Shown here: positions 13,644-21,734 of the stretch, piece after piece
Numbering within the stretch: the first letter of the stretch is position 1
Layout of the letters: each line of letters begins with the position of its first letter
Assembly: GCA_964562985.1 (NCBI GenBank)
Contig: CAZLWE010000031.1
Location: 1-40,831, forward strand
Direction of reading: 5' to 3'
DNA from: SHLQ01 sp964562985
GTDB taxonomy: Bacteria; Actinomycetota; Acidimicrobiia; Acidimicrobiales; SHLQ01
DNA: 40,831 nt
Notes under the pieces: model-generated
What the model was told of the DNA's origin: nothing
Database searches by the model: none
Seen by the model: only the letters and a program-made list of their open reading frames with translations
Program-made: the position numbers and the translations under genes

Positions 13644-14903
13644 GGTGTCCTCTCCCGAGTCGACAGGGAATGGGCGAGTCAAGGAGAAGAGCATGGCCGC
13701 CGCGGCGACGATGCTGATCATGAGTATTGCTGGCGGGTAGGAACCGAACTGCGCTTCGAGCAATGCGAGCGCTACCGGGCCAATCGCTGACGCACCTGAG
13801 CCGAGCACCCGGATGGTTCCATGGATCGAGCCGAGGTGACGAGTGCCGAACCACAGCGGCAAAAGCGCGTTCGTCACGGTGTTGATCGAACCCGCTGCTG
13901 CGCCGAGCACGATTGCGTAGATCACGACGCGAACACCGGGTGCCGCGCTGGCTGCGAGAAGGTGAGCGGCAACGAGTAGGCCCGCCCCCAACGTCGGAAG
14001 AAAGCGGGTACCGACCCGGTCGCTAATGGCGCCGACGGTCACCCCAGCGACCGACGAGCCGATCACCTGGGGAAGGAACAACGTCGCTGCGACGGTGCTC
14101 GAAAGGCCGACATCACCCAACAGATCGATCTGGTGAAAGTTGAGCGCGGTGGTGAGCATCCCGGCCGACCCGCTGACTGCGGCCAGGATCCAGAAGGCGC
14201 GAGTCTTGATGGCCTCGGCTCGATCGAACTGGCGAGCGGTAGTTGGATTCTGGGATTCTTCGAGCTTTGATGCCTCCGCAGAGGAGGTCGGCATCGAACG
14301 GTATGCCGTGAGCGCGAGCATCGGAACCGTGACGCCGACGACGACCGCTGCCGCAAGCCAGGCGCCACGCCATCCAAAGACCGAGATGGCTGCGGCCAAC
14401 AGGATTGGCGACGTGGCGAGTAGCCCGGCCGAAACCGTCGAATGGATTCCGAGCGCGGTGCCGCGGCCCTCGGTGAAGCGCAGCGACACCGCCAAACCGG
14501 CGACCAGCGACTGGGCTCCCTGCCCGAGCAATCGAATTCCGAAGAAGCCGAGCGTCAGCGTGATCAGGCCCATGACCAGAGACATGTTGGCGATGGCTGC
14601 GGCAAAGACGAGACCGATGACGATTTGTGACTTCCGTACACCGATCCGGTCGAGAGCTCTGCCTACCAGCGGCAATAGCAACGACGCGCACAGCGTGCCG
14701 ATCAAATAGGCGGTACTGACCTGAGGGCGTGAGATCGAGAGGTCATCAACGAAGTGATCGATAAAAACCGAAACACCGATCGTTTGCCCAGGGCCCGTGA
14801 GCCCCATCGTGAGAATCGCGGCTGTGAGTACACCGAGCCCGGCTCGGATTGGATTTCGCCGCGGTTGTTGCGAACTGTTTTGGGTGTTCGCCGCGATAGC
14901 CAT
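13602..14903 (-). CDS. Major facilitator superfamily transporter
   Basis: 433 residues with twelve predicted membrane segments. L-P-L-V-G-R-A-L-D-R-I-G-V-R-K after TM2 and G-A-I-S-D-R-V-G-T-R after TM8 are the two MFS loop signatures (G-x-x-x-D-R-x-G-x-R/K). The cytoplasmic loop between TM6 and TM7 (about 205-235) is polar and carries A-I-K-T-R-A-F-W-I, as in OFA-like (oxalate/formate antiporter) members. Substrate unknown. It lies next to the ArsR/CadI pair but faces arsR and overlaps its end by 42 nt, so a role in metalloid export is possible only by proximity. TACCCT sits 6 nt before the ATG. Confidence 0.85.
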   Translation of the reverse strand: MAIAANTQNSSQQPRRNPIRAGLGVLTAAILTMGLTGPGQTIGVSVFIDHFVDDLSISRPQVSTAYLIGTLCASLLLPLVGRALDRIGVRKSQIVIGLVFAAAIANMSLVMGLITLTLGFFGIRLLGQGAQSLVAGLAVSLRFTEGRGTALGIHSTVSAGLLATSPILLAAAISVFGWRGAWLAAAVVVGVTVPMLALTAYRSMPTSSAEASKLEESQNPTTARQFDRAEAIKTRAFWILAAVSGSAGMLTTALNFHQIDLLGDVGLSSTVAATLFLPQVIGSSVAGVTVGAISDRVGTRFLPTLGAGLLVAAHLLAASAAPGVRVVIYAIVLGAAAGSINTVTNALLPLWFGTRHLGSIHGTIRVLGSGASAIGPVALALLEAQFGSYPPAILMISIVAAAAMLFSLTRPFPVDSGEDTSTEDGADLAESSI

Positions 14904-14909
14904 CGTCCG

Positions 14910-14915
14910 AGGGTA
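14910..14915 (-). promoter_or_regulatory. Putative -10 (TACCCT) of the MFS gene
   Basis: On the minus strand TACCCT is followed by CGGACG (6 nt) and ATG at 14903; no ribosome binding site is seen. Confidence 0.5.
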
Positions 14916-14932
14916 TCGCTAGTGATGAGTTG

Positions 14933-15820
14933 TCAGCCGCGACCCGACGACTCCATGAACCGCATCAGTCGGTCGTGTTGGCGTTCAGCGTCTATTTCAT
15001 GGGCGAGTTCGTCGAAGTCTTCCGTGGGGCCGGTCCAACGAAGGTCCTCGACGTCATCGGAGACGGGAGCATCGAGTTCGATCGTCGCGATCCGCTTGAA
15101 CAACAGCGCATTGTCGAGATCGTCCACCAGGGTCTGGGCGAGCTTGGCTCCGCCGCGAACGGTGATGTCCCACTGGCCGGCGGCCAATGGTATTTCTTCG
15201 ATCGTGCCGTAGCGAGAAAGCACGGTCGATGTCGACTTCGCGCCCCAACCCTTCAGCCCAGGGAAGCCATCGGCGGAGTCGCCGACCAGTCCGAGGTAGT
15301 CGGGAATCGACTCAGGAGAAACACCGAACTTTTCGCGCACGCCCGCTGCGTCGTAGCGCACACCCTTCCGGCGGTCGTATTGCACGATTCCCCGTTCGTC
15401 GGACACGCATTGTGCGAGGTCCTTGTCCGGCGTACAGATAACCACCTCGTCAACGCCTGGGTTATCGGCGTAACGATGGGCGGCGGCACCGAGGGCGTCG
15501 TCGGCTTCGAATTCAACCATCGGCCACACCACAAAGCCAGTGGCGCGCAGTACGTCTTCAAGCAGATGAAACTGGGACGCAATGCCTTCTTCGATCTCGG
15601 AGCCGTCTTTGTATCCCTCCCACAAGTCGTTGCGGAACGACTCGATCACATGATCGGTGGCGATGCCGATATGGGTGACGCCGTCCTCGAGCAACTGAAT
15701 CATCGAACCCAACACCCCGCGGATTGCACCGACCTCTTGGCCGGATTCGGTGAGGTGCGACGGTGCCGCGAAGTAGTACCGGAAGAGTTCGTACGTGCCG
15801 TCGATCAGATGAACCTGCAT
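14933..15820 (-). CDS. Stand-alone 5'-3' exonuclease / flap endonuclease-like protein
   Basis: 295 residues from MQVHLIDGTYELFRYYFAAP. The acidic metal site is visible: D in L-I-D-G-T, E-A-D-D-A-L-G-A-A-A (two-metal Asp cluster), I-C-T-P-D-K-D-L-A-Q, and G-L-V-G-D-S-A-D-G-F-P-G-L-K-G-W-G-A-K (helix-hairpin-helix with K+ site). This is the 5' nuclease domain normally fused to DNA polymerase I; here it stands alone, at the usual length for that domain. Role: removal of RNA primers or flaps in replication and repair. An AAGGAT ribosome binding site precedes the ATG at 15820. Divergent from the coiled-coil gene. Confidence 0.85.
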   Translation of the reverse strand: MQVHLIDGTYELFRYYFAAPSHLTESGQEVGAIRGVLGSMIQLLEDGVTHIGIATDHVIESFRNDLWEGYKDGSEIEEGIASQFHLLEDVLRATGFVVWPMVEFEADDALGAAAHRYADNPGVDEVVICTPDKDLAQCVSDERGIVQYDRRKGVRYDAAGVREKFGVSPESIPDYLGLVGDSADGFPGLKGWGAKSTSTVLSRYGTIEEIPLAAGQWDITVRGGAKLAQTLVDDLDNALLFKRIATIELDAPVSDDVEDLRWTGPTEDFDELAHEIDAERQHDRLMRFMESSGRG

Positions 15821-15890
15821 GGGGTCATCCTTGCTGATGGTTCGACAAGATCCAAACGAGGAGAGCATCCGCACAGGGCCGCCCGCCTGC

Positions 15891-15896
15891 TACAAA
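15891..15896 (+). promoter_or_regulatory. Putative -10 (TACAAA) of the coiled-coil gene
   Basis: TACAAA ends 6 nt before the ATG at 15903. This supports that start over the ATG at 15897. Confidence 0.4.
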
Positions 15897-15902
15897 ATGG
15901 GC

Positions 15903-16253
15903 ATGGCCGATACCGAATTCCAAAGCGTTGCTCGACTCCGAGCCGCGGAGATCATCAAGGCCGCAGAAGCAGAAGCAGAGGCACTGCTGGAGGATGCCGA
16001 ACAGCGGGCCCGTGAACGAGCTGACGAGGTGATCGAGCAATATCAGGCTCGCCTCAACGGGCTATTCGAGGAGGAACGAGCAATCCGGGCCCGCCTCGCT
16101 GAGCTCGGAGTTCCGTCATCGGATCAACAACATGATGAAGGGGTCGACCTCGTCGATGATCGAGACGCAATGAACGGAATCGACGTCGAGCCCGACGCGA
16201 GCCTCGCTGATTTCATGAAGGCGACCCTCCGCCACGAAATCGAATCCGACTGA
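15903..16253 (+). CDS. Small coiled-coil protein, unknown function
   Basis: 116 residues. From about residue 8 to 70 the sequence is almost pure amphipathic helix (VARLRAAEIIKAAEAEAEAL, then L-E-D-A-E-Q-R-A-R-E-R-A and E-E-E-R-A-I-R-A-R-L), rich in Ala, Glu and Arg, resembling DivIVA-like or ATP-synthase-b-like stalks. The acidic C-terminus ends in A-D-F-M-K-A-T-L-R-H-E-I-E-S-D. No membrane segment. It may be a scaffold or spacer; composition alone can mimic many families, so no function is assigned. 23 nt upstream of the VOC gene and probably cotranscribed with it. Confidence 0.6.
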   Translation: MADTEFQSVARLRAAEIIKAAEAEAEALLEDAEQRARERADEVIEQYQARLNGLFEEERAIRARLAELGVPSSDQQHDEGVDLVDDRDAMNGIDVEPDASLADFMKATLRHEIESD

Positions 16254-16276
16254 CTCCAGATCGAGAGGCTCGCACG

Positions 16277-16666
16277 ATGAGCGTGTTACAGATCCCCATC
16301 TTCCCGAGCAAGAGCTTCGGTGCCACGGCGGCTTTCTACGGCCATTTAGAGTTTGCGGAAAGCGCACGGCATGGTGATGAGTACTTGATCATGAGCCACA
16401 CCGCTGGCCTTGAGGTGCATTTCTTCGCGTCGGATGTGAAGCCCCGTACGAATAATCATGGTGCCTACGTCAGGTTCGATTCGCTGAGCGAACTCGACTC
16501 GTTGTACTCCCGATGGAACGGGCGGTGCAATACGCCAGCGTTCGCCCGGGTCGCGGGCAAGATCGGCCGGATCCATGCTCCGGTCGACACTGACTACGGA
16601 CTTCGCGAATTCGCCATGGTCGACCACGATGGCAACCTTCTCCGCCTTGGCGCCCCGCTGCCGTAG
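16277..16666 (+). CDS. VOC-fold protein, bleomycin-resistance-like
   Basis: 129 residues. M-S-V-L-Q-I-P-I-F-P-S-K-S-F-G-A-T-A-A-F-Y has the P-x-x-P/S-x-x-F-x-x-T-x-x-F-Y pattern of BLMA/Sh ble proteins, with H-T-A-G-L-E-V-H-F-F, N-N-H-G-A-Y-V-R-F and Y-G-L-R-E-F-A-M-V-D-H-D-G-N-L-L-R-L-G as the later strands. Ble proteins bind glycopeptide drugs as dimers without metal; many relatives have other ligands. Resistance function is not established by this. Short spacing from the upstream coiled-coil gene. Confidence 0.75.
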   Translation: MSVLQIPIFPSKSFGATAAFYGHLEFAESARHGDEYLIMSHTAGLEVHFFASDVKPRTNNHGAYVRFDSLSELDSLYSRWNGRCNTPAFARVAGKIGRIHAPVDTDYGLREFAMVDHDGNLLRLGAPLP

Positions 16667-16846
16667 TTACTCGATCTCGCGACAGCCGCACTTCAGGTTT
16701 CGTACGAGGCGTGTTCGCCAAATCCTCGTTGGTGGTCATCGCCCTATGGTAGCAAAGCCGAATTTTCTATGAATCTCTGGCACGGGCCATTGTCACGCGG
16801 GGCCAGTAAGTTTGCTCTTGCGGCCGGTCGGTCTTCGAGGGATTGC

Positions 16847-16874
16847 CCTCCAAATCGAGAACACTCTTTGGAGG
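16847..16874 (+). promoter_or_regulatory. Hairpin sequestering the ribosome binding site of the RecQ-like gene
   Basis: CCTCCAAA (16847-16854) pairs perfectly with TTTGGAGG (16867-16874) around a 12-nt loop. The 3' arm contains the GGAGG Shine-Dalgarno of the ATG at 16879, so the folded RNA would hide it. Confidence 0.5.
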
Positions 16875-16878
16875 AACC

Positions 16879-18990
16879 ATGTCCAAACCACTCATCGAAC
16901 CGCCACGTCCTACTCCCGAGGAAGTACTCGCGGAGCTCACCGAACACGTGCGGTTGCTAGCCGGGCCTGACGCAATGCCGCGACCCGAACAGATCGAAGC
17001 GGTCACGGCGGTCGTCGCCGACCGGAGGCGGACTTTGCTCGTCGCCCGCACCGGGTTCGGCAAGTCGGCGGTGTACTTCTCCGCAACCAAGATGCTGCGC
17101 GCTCGAGGGTGGGGCCCAAGCATCGTCATCTCCCCGCTACTCGCCCTCATGCGAGACCAGGTGGCCGCAGCGGAGAAACTCGGGTTGCGAGCCGAAACAA
17201 TCAACTCGTCCAATGTGGATGATTGGGGCGAGGTCGAGGACGCACTTCTCGCCGACGAAGTCGACCTACTGCTCATTGCTCCTGAACGATTGGCGAACCC
17301 TGGCTTTCGCGAGCGGGTGTTCGCCATGATGTTTGCCCGACCGTTTGCGCTCGTGTGTGACGAGGCCCACTGCATCAGCGACTGGGGCCACGACTTTCGA
17401 CCCGACTACCTACGGCTCCGACACGTCATCGATGAGCTCCCTTCGTGGTCGCCGATCTTGGCCACGACGGCAACGGCCAACCAGCGAGTCACCGACGATG
17501 TCGCATCACAGCTGGGTTCCAACACGGTCGTCTTGCGGACGAGCCTGGACCGTGAGTCGTTGCATTGCTCGGTGATCGAACTCGCCGACGACGCCGAGCG
17601 GTTGGCGTGGGTAGCCGAGCACCTCGGAGAGATCGACGGCTCAGGAATCATCTATGCGCTCACCGTCGACCAGGCCCAACGTGCGGCCGACTGGCTTCGC
17701 CAGTGCGGACACGATGTGGCGGCGTACTCCGGTTCGACCGCGCCTGAGGATCGAGAACGGTTGGAGGCCCGGCTTCGCAACAACGAGTTGAAGGCGTTGG
17801 TAGCGACCTCCGCCCTCGGGATGGGATTCGACAAACCCGACATGGCGTTCTGTATTCACCTCGGGATGCCGCCGACGCCGATCGCCTACTACCAACAGAT
17901 CGGCCGTGCCGGTCGCGGTATAGACCATGCCCAGGTCATCGCCTTGCCGCGGCCTACCGAAGACGAACGGGTTTGGGCCTGGTTCGAATCGGTGTCGCTG
18001 CCCGACGAGGAGGTCTGTCAACGCGTGCTTCGTGAGCTCGACGTCAGTCGGCCTACGTCGATTCCAAAGCTTGAAGTCGCGGTCAACATGGGGCGCTCCC
18101 GGCTGTCGACCCTGCTCAGCATCCTCGACGTCCAAGGCGCGATCCGGCGCATCAAAGGCGGCTACGTTCGCTCGTCTGAGCCCTGGAGCTATAACGCGGA
18201 ACTCGCCGAGCGCCTCCGACAGCTCCGTGCTGATGAAGCCGATCAGATGCGTGGCTACGCCAGCCACGGCGGTTGCCGGTTGCGCTACTTGCGCGAGTTG
18301 CTCGACGATGATCAAGCGGCGGACTGTGGCCGGTGTGATCGATGTGTGGAGAAGCCTCGCTGGAATGCGGTGCCACCGTCCCAAACGCAGTCCGCCCGAG
18401 AACATCTCCGCGGCAACGACATCGGCGTTGAGCCACGGCGACAATGGGCGACGAACCTCGATGAACCCAAGGGACGGATCCCGAAGAACCGTCAGGCGTC
18501 GTGGGGCCGCTCATTGAGTCGTATCGGCGACGGTGGATGGTCACCCGAAATCGAAGCGCTCCTCGACGGCAGCCGCAGCGAGCTCAGCCCTGAAATGTTG
18601 AACGGCATCGTGGGTGTACTGCGGCGCTGGGACTGGGAGACACGCCCGGGATGGGTCTGTCCGATGCCATCACGTCAACAGAGTCACCTCATCGAGGCGG
18701 TGGCGGGCGAGATCGGCCGGCTCGGAAAGCTCCCGGTTCACTCGTGTCTGGAACGAGATCCGACCGCGGGCTACCAGTCCGAGCAAGCCAACAGCGCCTA
18801 CCAGCTCGCCAATGTCTGGGGTCGTATGACGGTCCGGCCAGGCGACTTGCCCCCTGCACCGCTGCGGTCGACGCCGGTGCTTCTCGTCGACGACACCGCC
18901 AGCAGTCGATGGACCTTGACGGTTGCTGCGTTCGCGCTTCAAGAAGCCGGAACCGGCCCCGTTCTGCCCTTCGTCCTTCAAACCCGATAA
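16879..18990 (+). CDS. RecQ-like DNA helicase with C-terminal phosphoribosyltransferase-like domain
   Basis: 703 residues from MSKPLIEPPRPTPEEVLAEL. Helicase lobe 1: R-P-E-Q-I-E-A-V, Walker A A-R-T-G-F-G-K-S (about 57-64), S-P-L-L-A-L-M-R-D-Q-V and D-E-A-H-C-I-S-D-W-G-H-D-F-R (motif II plus RecQ aromatic loop). Lobe 2: A-T-S-A-L-G-M-G-F-D-K-P and Q-Q-I-G-R-A-G-R-G (motif VI). A RecQ zinc site follows (G-C-R-L-R-Y-L then C-G-R-C-D-R-C). No HRDC domain. Instead the C-terminus has VLLVDDTASSRWTLT, a PRPP-loop-like motif of type I phosphoribosyltransferases (ComF-like). Expected 3'-5' unwinding in repair; the role of the transferase domain is unknown. A strong GGAGGA site decides the start. Confidence 0.9.
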   Translation: MSKPLIEPPRPTPEEVLAELTEHVRLLAGPDAMPRPEQIEAVTAVVADRRRTLLVARTGFGKSAVYFSATKMLRARGWGPSIVISPLLALMRDQVAAAEKLGLRAETINSSNVDDWGEVEDALLADEVDLLLIAPERLANPGFRERVFAMMFARPFALVCDEAHCISDWGHDFRPDYLRLRHVIDELPSWSPILATTATANQRVTDDVASQLGSNTVVLRTSLDRESLHCSVIELADDAERLAWVAEHLGEIDGSGIIYALTVDQAQRAADWLRQCGHDVAAYSGSTAPEDRERLEARLRNNELKALVATSALGMGFDKPDMAFCIHLGMPPTPIAYYQQIGRAGRGIDHAQVIALPRPTEDERVWAWFESVSLPDEEVCQRVLRELDVSRPTSIPKLEVAVNMGRSRLSTLLSILDVQGAIRRIKGGYVRSSEPWSYNAELAERLRQLRADEADQMRGYASHGGCRLRYLRELLDDDQAADCGRCDRCVEKPRWNAVPPSQTQSAREHLRGNDIGVEPRRQWATNLDEPKGRIPKNRQASWGRSLSRIGDGGWSPEIEALLDGSRSELSPEMLNGIVGVLRRWDWETRPGWVCPMPSRQQSHLIEAVAGEIGRLGKLPVHSCLERDPTAGYQSEQANSAYQLANVWGRMTVRPGDLPPAPLRSTPVLLVDDTASSRWTLTVAAFALQEAGTGPVLPFVLQTR

Positions 18991-18999
18991 CCCAAGCGG

Positions 19000-19005
19000 T
19001 AGCGT
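19000..19005 (+). promoter_or_regulatory. Putative -10 (TAGCGT) of the class V PLP gene
   Basis: TAGCGT is followed by CGGACC (6 nt) and the ATG at 19012; a leaderless arrangement 10 nt after the helicase stop. Confidence 0.5.
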
Positions 19006-19011
19006 CGGACC

Positions 19012-20217
19012 ATGGGTGATTTTCCGATCGACCGGGTGCGGGCCGATACGCCAGCGGTGCGAGAGGTTCTGCACTTCAACAACGCCGGCAGTGCCCTGCC
19101 TCCGACGGCAGTGCTCGACACTGTCGTCGACTACTTGCGACGAGAAGCCGAGATCGGCGGCTACGAAGCTGCGGCTGAAGCAGCAGAGGCGCTCGCTGCC
19201 ACCTATGGCTCCCTCGCTGCCCTCGTCGGTGGTCGGGCAGACCAGATCGCCGTGATTGAGAATGCGACCCGGGCGTGGGATATGGCCGTCTACGGGTTCC
19301 CCTTCGAAGAGGGCGACCGGGTCATCACGGCACGCAGCGAGTACGGAAGCAACCTCCTGGCCTTTTTGCAGTTGAAGAAACGCTTCGGCATCGAGATCGT
19401 CTTGATCGAAGACGATGCTGACGGCCAGATCGATCTCGTTGCCTTGGAAGTCGAACTGGAGCGAGGTGCGGCGATGATGTCGCTGTCGCACATCGCGACC
19501 AGCGGCGGCCTCATCAACCCGGCGGCCGAAGTCGGCCGTAGGTGCCGCGAGCACGACGTGTTCTTTGTGCTCGACGCGTGCCAATCACTTGGACAAGTCC
19601 CCCTCGATGTCGCGGAACTCCATTGCGACGTGTTGTCAACCACGGGTCGCAAGTATCTGCGCGGCCCGCGCGGTACCGGGTTCTTGTGGGTGGGGGAGAA
19701 GGCGATGGAGATCTTGGAGCCTCCGCTCATCGACCAGCATGCGGCGGTCTTCACCTCCGACGACACATACGAGCTCTTGCCCGATGCCAAGCGCTTCGAG
19801 AATTGGGAGCGCTTCTTTGCTGGCCAAATTGGACTTGGTGCCGCCGCAAACTATCTCCTCGACCTTGGGGTCGAGCCGACGACGGCGCGAGTGCAATCAC
19901 TCGGAGCCGAACTTCGAGGCCGGCTAGAAGCGATCGATGGAGTCGTGGCGCACGACAAAGGCAAGAACCGTGGAGGCATCGTGACGTTCACCGTCGACGG
20001 CCTGTCCGCGACAGACGTGAAGACCAGCTTGGCGAACGACCGGATCCACACGTCGGTGTCGGTCGCATCGACGTCTCGCTACGACCTCGGAAATCGAGGC
20101 CTTGACGAGGTGGTCCGCGCATCGGTCCACTACTACAACACCATCGAAGAGATCGACAGATTCGAGGCTGCGGTAGGCCACCTCAGCTCGGACCGTTCCT
20201 GGCCTGTCGATCGCTAG
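19012..20217 (+). CDS. Class V PLP-dependent aminotransferase/desulfurase-like enzyme
   Basis: 401 residues. L-H-F-N-N-A-G-S-A-L-P-P near the N-terminus, F-F-V-L-D-A-C-Q-S-L-G-Q (PLP-ring Asp) and V-L-S-T-T-G-R-K-Y-L-R-G-P-R-G-T-G-F-L (Schiff-base Lys followed by R-G-P-R-G-T-G) identify the class V fold (SufS/isopenicillin-N-epimerase-like). No catalytic Cys loop typical of desulfurases is evident, so lyase, epimerase or aminotransferase activity are all possible. It faces a TDO-HAO pair and shares the CTAG stop with it. Kynureninase is also class V, but the active-site segments are not those of kynureninase, so this is not annotated as such. Confidence 0.85.
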   Translation: MGDFPIDRVRADTPAVREVLHFNNAGSALPPTAVLDTVVDYLRREAEIGGYEAAAEAAEALAATYGSLAALVGGRADQIAVIENATRAWDMAVYGFPFEEGDRVITARSEYGSNLLAFLQLKKRFGIEIVLIEDDADGQIDLVALEVELERGAAMMSLSHIATSGGLINPAAEVGRRCREHDVFFVLDACQSLGQVPLDVAELHCDVLSTTGRKYLRGPRGTGFLWVGEKAMEILEPPLIDQHAAVFTSDDTYELLPDAKRFENWERFFAGQIGLGAAANYLLDLGVEPTTARVQSLGAELRGRLEAIDGVVAHDKGKNRGGIVTFTVDGLSATDVKTSLANDRIHTSVSVASTSRYDLGNRGLDEVVRASVHYYNTIEEIDRFEAAVGHLSSDRSWPVDR

Positions 20218-21050
20218 AACTTGGTGCGGATCGCCCAGAGGTCGGGGAACACCGGCTTGAACAGAGTGGTCTGCAGATAGGAGGCGCCATCGGAGCCACC
20301 GGTACCGGGTTTGGTGCCGATCGTTCGGCGGACCATCATCACGTGGCGATAGCGCCACTCCTGCAGCTTCTCGTCGAGATCGGTGAGGAGCTCGCAAAGG
20401 CCGAGGAAGGTTTCGCCTTCATATGCCGACACGATCACGTCCTGGAGCGCTTCGTTCTGCTCGATCGGCGCCCGCACGTCCCGGTCAAGCACTTCGACCG
20501 GCACCTCTAGGCCGCCGGCAGCCAGCGCTCGTACGAAGGCATCCCACAGGCTTGGGTCATCGAGGCGACGCTGAAGACGGGCACGCTCTTGCTCGTCGTA
20601 CCAGTTGAGATCGACCCGGTCCTTCGTCCCGAGAACGAATTCGAGTTCCCTGAACTGCGCTGATTGGAATCCGCTCGCGTTCGCAAGGAACGACCGGAAG
20701 CTCGCGAACTCTGCGGGTGTCATCGTTTCGAGGACATCGATCTGCGCGATCAACGTGCGAAAGATCTTTATGACTCGATGGAGATGATGGCGAGCGTTGG
20801 ACAGCTTGTGCTCATTGAGGCGAACGATAATGTGCTCGATCTCGTGGAGCACTTGCTTGAACCAGAGCTCGTACACCTGGTGGATGATGATGAAGAGCGT
20901 CTCGTCGTGTTCGGGCTTGCCCGTGGCTTCGTCGGTCGAGACGCATTGCTGCAACGACAGCAGCTCCGGGATCTTGAGGTAGCTGCGATAGGTGAAGTCG
21001 TCGTCGAAGGAGGACGCGAGTTCTGCAGAGGGGGGTGTTACTTCACTCAC
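20214..21050 (-). CDS. kynA: Tryptophan 2,3-dioxygenase
   Basis: 278 residues from a GTG (V-S-E-V-T-P-P). L-F-I-I-I-H-Q-V-Y-E-L-W-F-K-Q holds the substrate-pocket His and the H-Q-x-Y-E-L-W-F-K family motif (about 60); the C-terminal R-Y-R-H-V-M-M-V-R-R-T-I-G with K-P-G-T-G-G-S-D-G-A-S-Y-L holds the proximal heme His. Cytoplasmic, all-helical heme enzyme that opens the indole ring of L-Trp to N-formylkynurenine; first step of the kynurenine route. Normal bacterial length. The upstream HAO stop overlaps the GTG by 8 nt, giving translational coupling. No formamidase or kynureninase is seen in the window. Confidence 0.95.
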   Translation of the reverse strand: MSEVTPPSAELASSFDDDFTYRSYLKIPELLSLQQCVSTDEATGKPEHDETLFIIIHQVYELWFKQVLHEIEHIIVRLNEHKLSNARHHLHRVIKIFRTLIAQIDVLETMTPAEFASFRSFLANASGFQSAQFRELEFVLGTKDRVDLNWYDEQERARLQRRLDDPSLWDAFVRALAAGGLEVPVEVLDRDVRAPIEQNEALQDVIVSAYEGETFLGLCELLTDLDEKLQEWRYRHVMMVRRTIGTKPGTGGSDGASYLQTTLFKPVFPDLWAIRTKF

Positions 21051-21639
21051 TGTCGTCCGATGATACGGCGTCGCCGCCCGCAACGATGGGAGCGCCATTC
21101 CCTCCATGCACGGTGGCACAGTTCCAACAGGTTCGCGTCTCGAGGTCAGCGTCGAAGGCGTCAAAGAGGGGAGGCAGGTCCTTGTCGATCTCCTGCACCT
21201 GCACCTCGACTCGATGCACACGTTCGTTGCAGTTCGTGCAGCACCATTCGAAGCCGTCGAACTCGCCGGGGGCACGGGCGTACTCCACGACCAGCCCGAT
21301 GGAGTCTGGGTCGGGTCGTTGCGGTGAGTGCCGTAGGCGTGGAGGTAGGAGGTAGATCTCGCCCTCTCGGATCGGCATCGGGAAAGGAACGGTGCCGTGT
21401 TCGGGCCACAGCCACAACTCCATATCGCCCTTGAGCTGATAGAAGAACTCCTCGCGAGGGTCGTCGTGGAAGTCGTTTCGCCGGTTTCCACCGCCGACCA
21501 TCATGATGATCATGTCGGCCTCACGCCAAACCTGCTTGTTGGCGACCGGTGGGACGAGCTCATCGCGATGGTCGTCGATCCACTGCTGCAGGTTGAACGG
21601 TCGACGAAGCGTTGGATCGCTGGGGTCGTACTCGGTCAT
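21043..21639 (-). CDS. nbaC: 3-hydroxyanthranilate 3,4-dioxygenase
   Basis: 198 residues from MTEYDPSDPTLRRPFNLQQW. Cupin fold with Fe(II) ligands visible in F-H-D-D-P-R-E-E-F-F-Y-Q (His and Glu) and L-R-H-S-P-Q-R-P (second His); R-R-N-D-F-H and the conserved Arg/Glu around it bind substrate. Two C-x-x-C pairs (C-T-N-C-N-E-R and C-W-N-C-A-T-V-H) form the rubredoxin-like structural iron site of bacterial HAO. Converts 3-hydroxyanthranilate to the quinolinate precursor. AGGAA precedes the ATG. First gene of an overlapping pair with kynA; the C-terminus is slightly longer than usual. Confidence 0.95.
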   Translation of the reverse strand: MTEYDPSDPTLRRPFNLQQWIDDHRDELVPPVANKQVWREADMIIMMVGGGNRRNDFHDDPREEFFYQLKGDMELWLWPEHGTVPFPMPIREGEIYLLPPRLRHSPQRPDPDSIGLVVEYARAPGEFDGFEWCCTNCNERVHRVEVQVQEIDKDLPPLFDAFDADLETRTCWNCATVHGGNGAPIVAGGDAVSSDDSE

Positions 21640-21715
21640 GGTGTTCCTGTCGTCGCCGGACTCTCGATCAGGCGCTCGCTCACGTCCCAATTTACCAACA
21701 CGGTTGCCGGTGCGG

Positions 21716-21732
21716 AGCTAGCGTCGCTAGCT
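21716..21732. promoter_or_regulatory. Palindrome AGCTAGC-GTC-GCTAGCT before a VOC gene
   Basis: Perfect 7-bp arms with a 3-nt centre, ending 2 nt before the ATG at 21735 and containing a TAGCGT -10-like hexamer (21719-21724). It may be an operator at the start site. Confidence 0.35.
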
Positions 21733-21734
21733 AG

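Noticed and set aside
17970..17995. GGTTCGAATC, resembling a tRNA T-loop
   Set aside because: Lies inside the RecQ-like coding frame and no cloverleaf can be built around it.
18670..19584. Long minus-strand open frame opposite the helicase and PLP genes
   Set aside because: Shadow of two well-supported plus-strand genes; the translation shows no family motif.
21051..21491. N-terminal extension of kynA
   Set aside because: Reads through nbaC in the wrong frame; TDO homology begins at the GTG at 21050.
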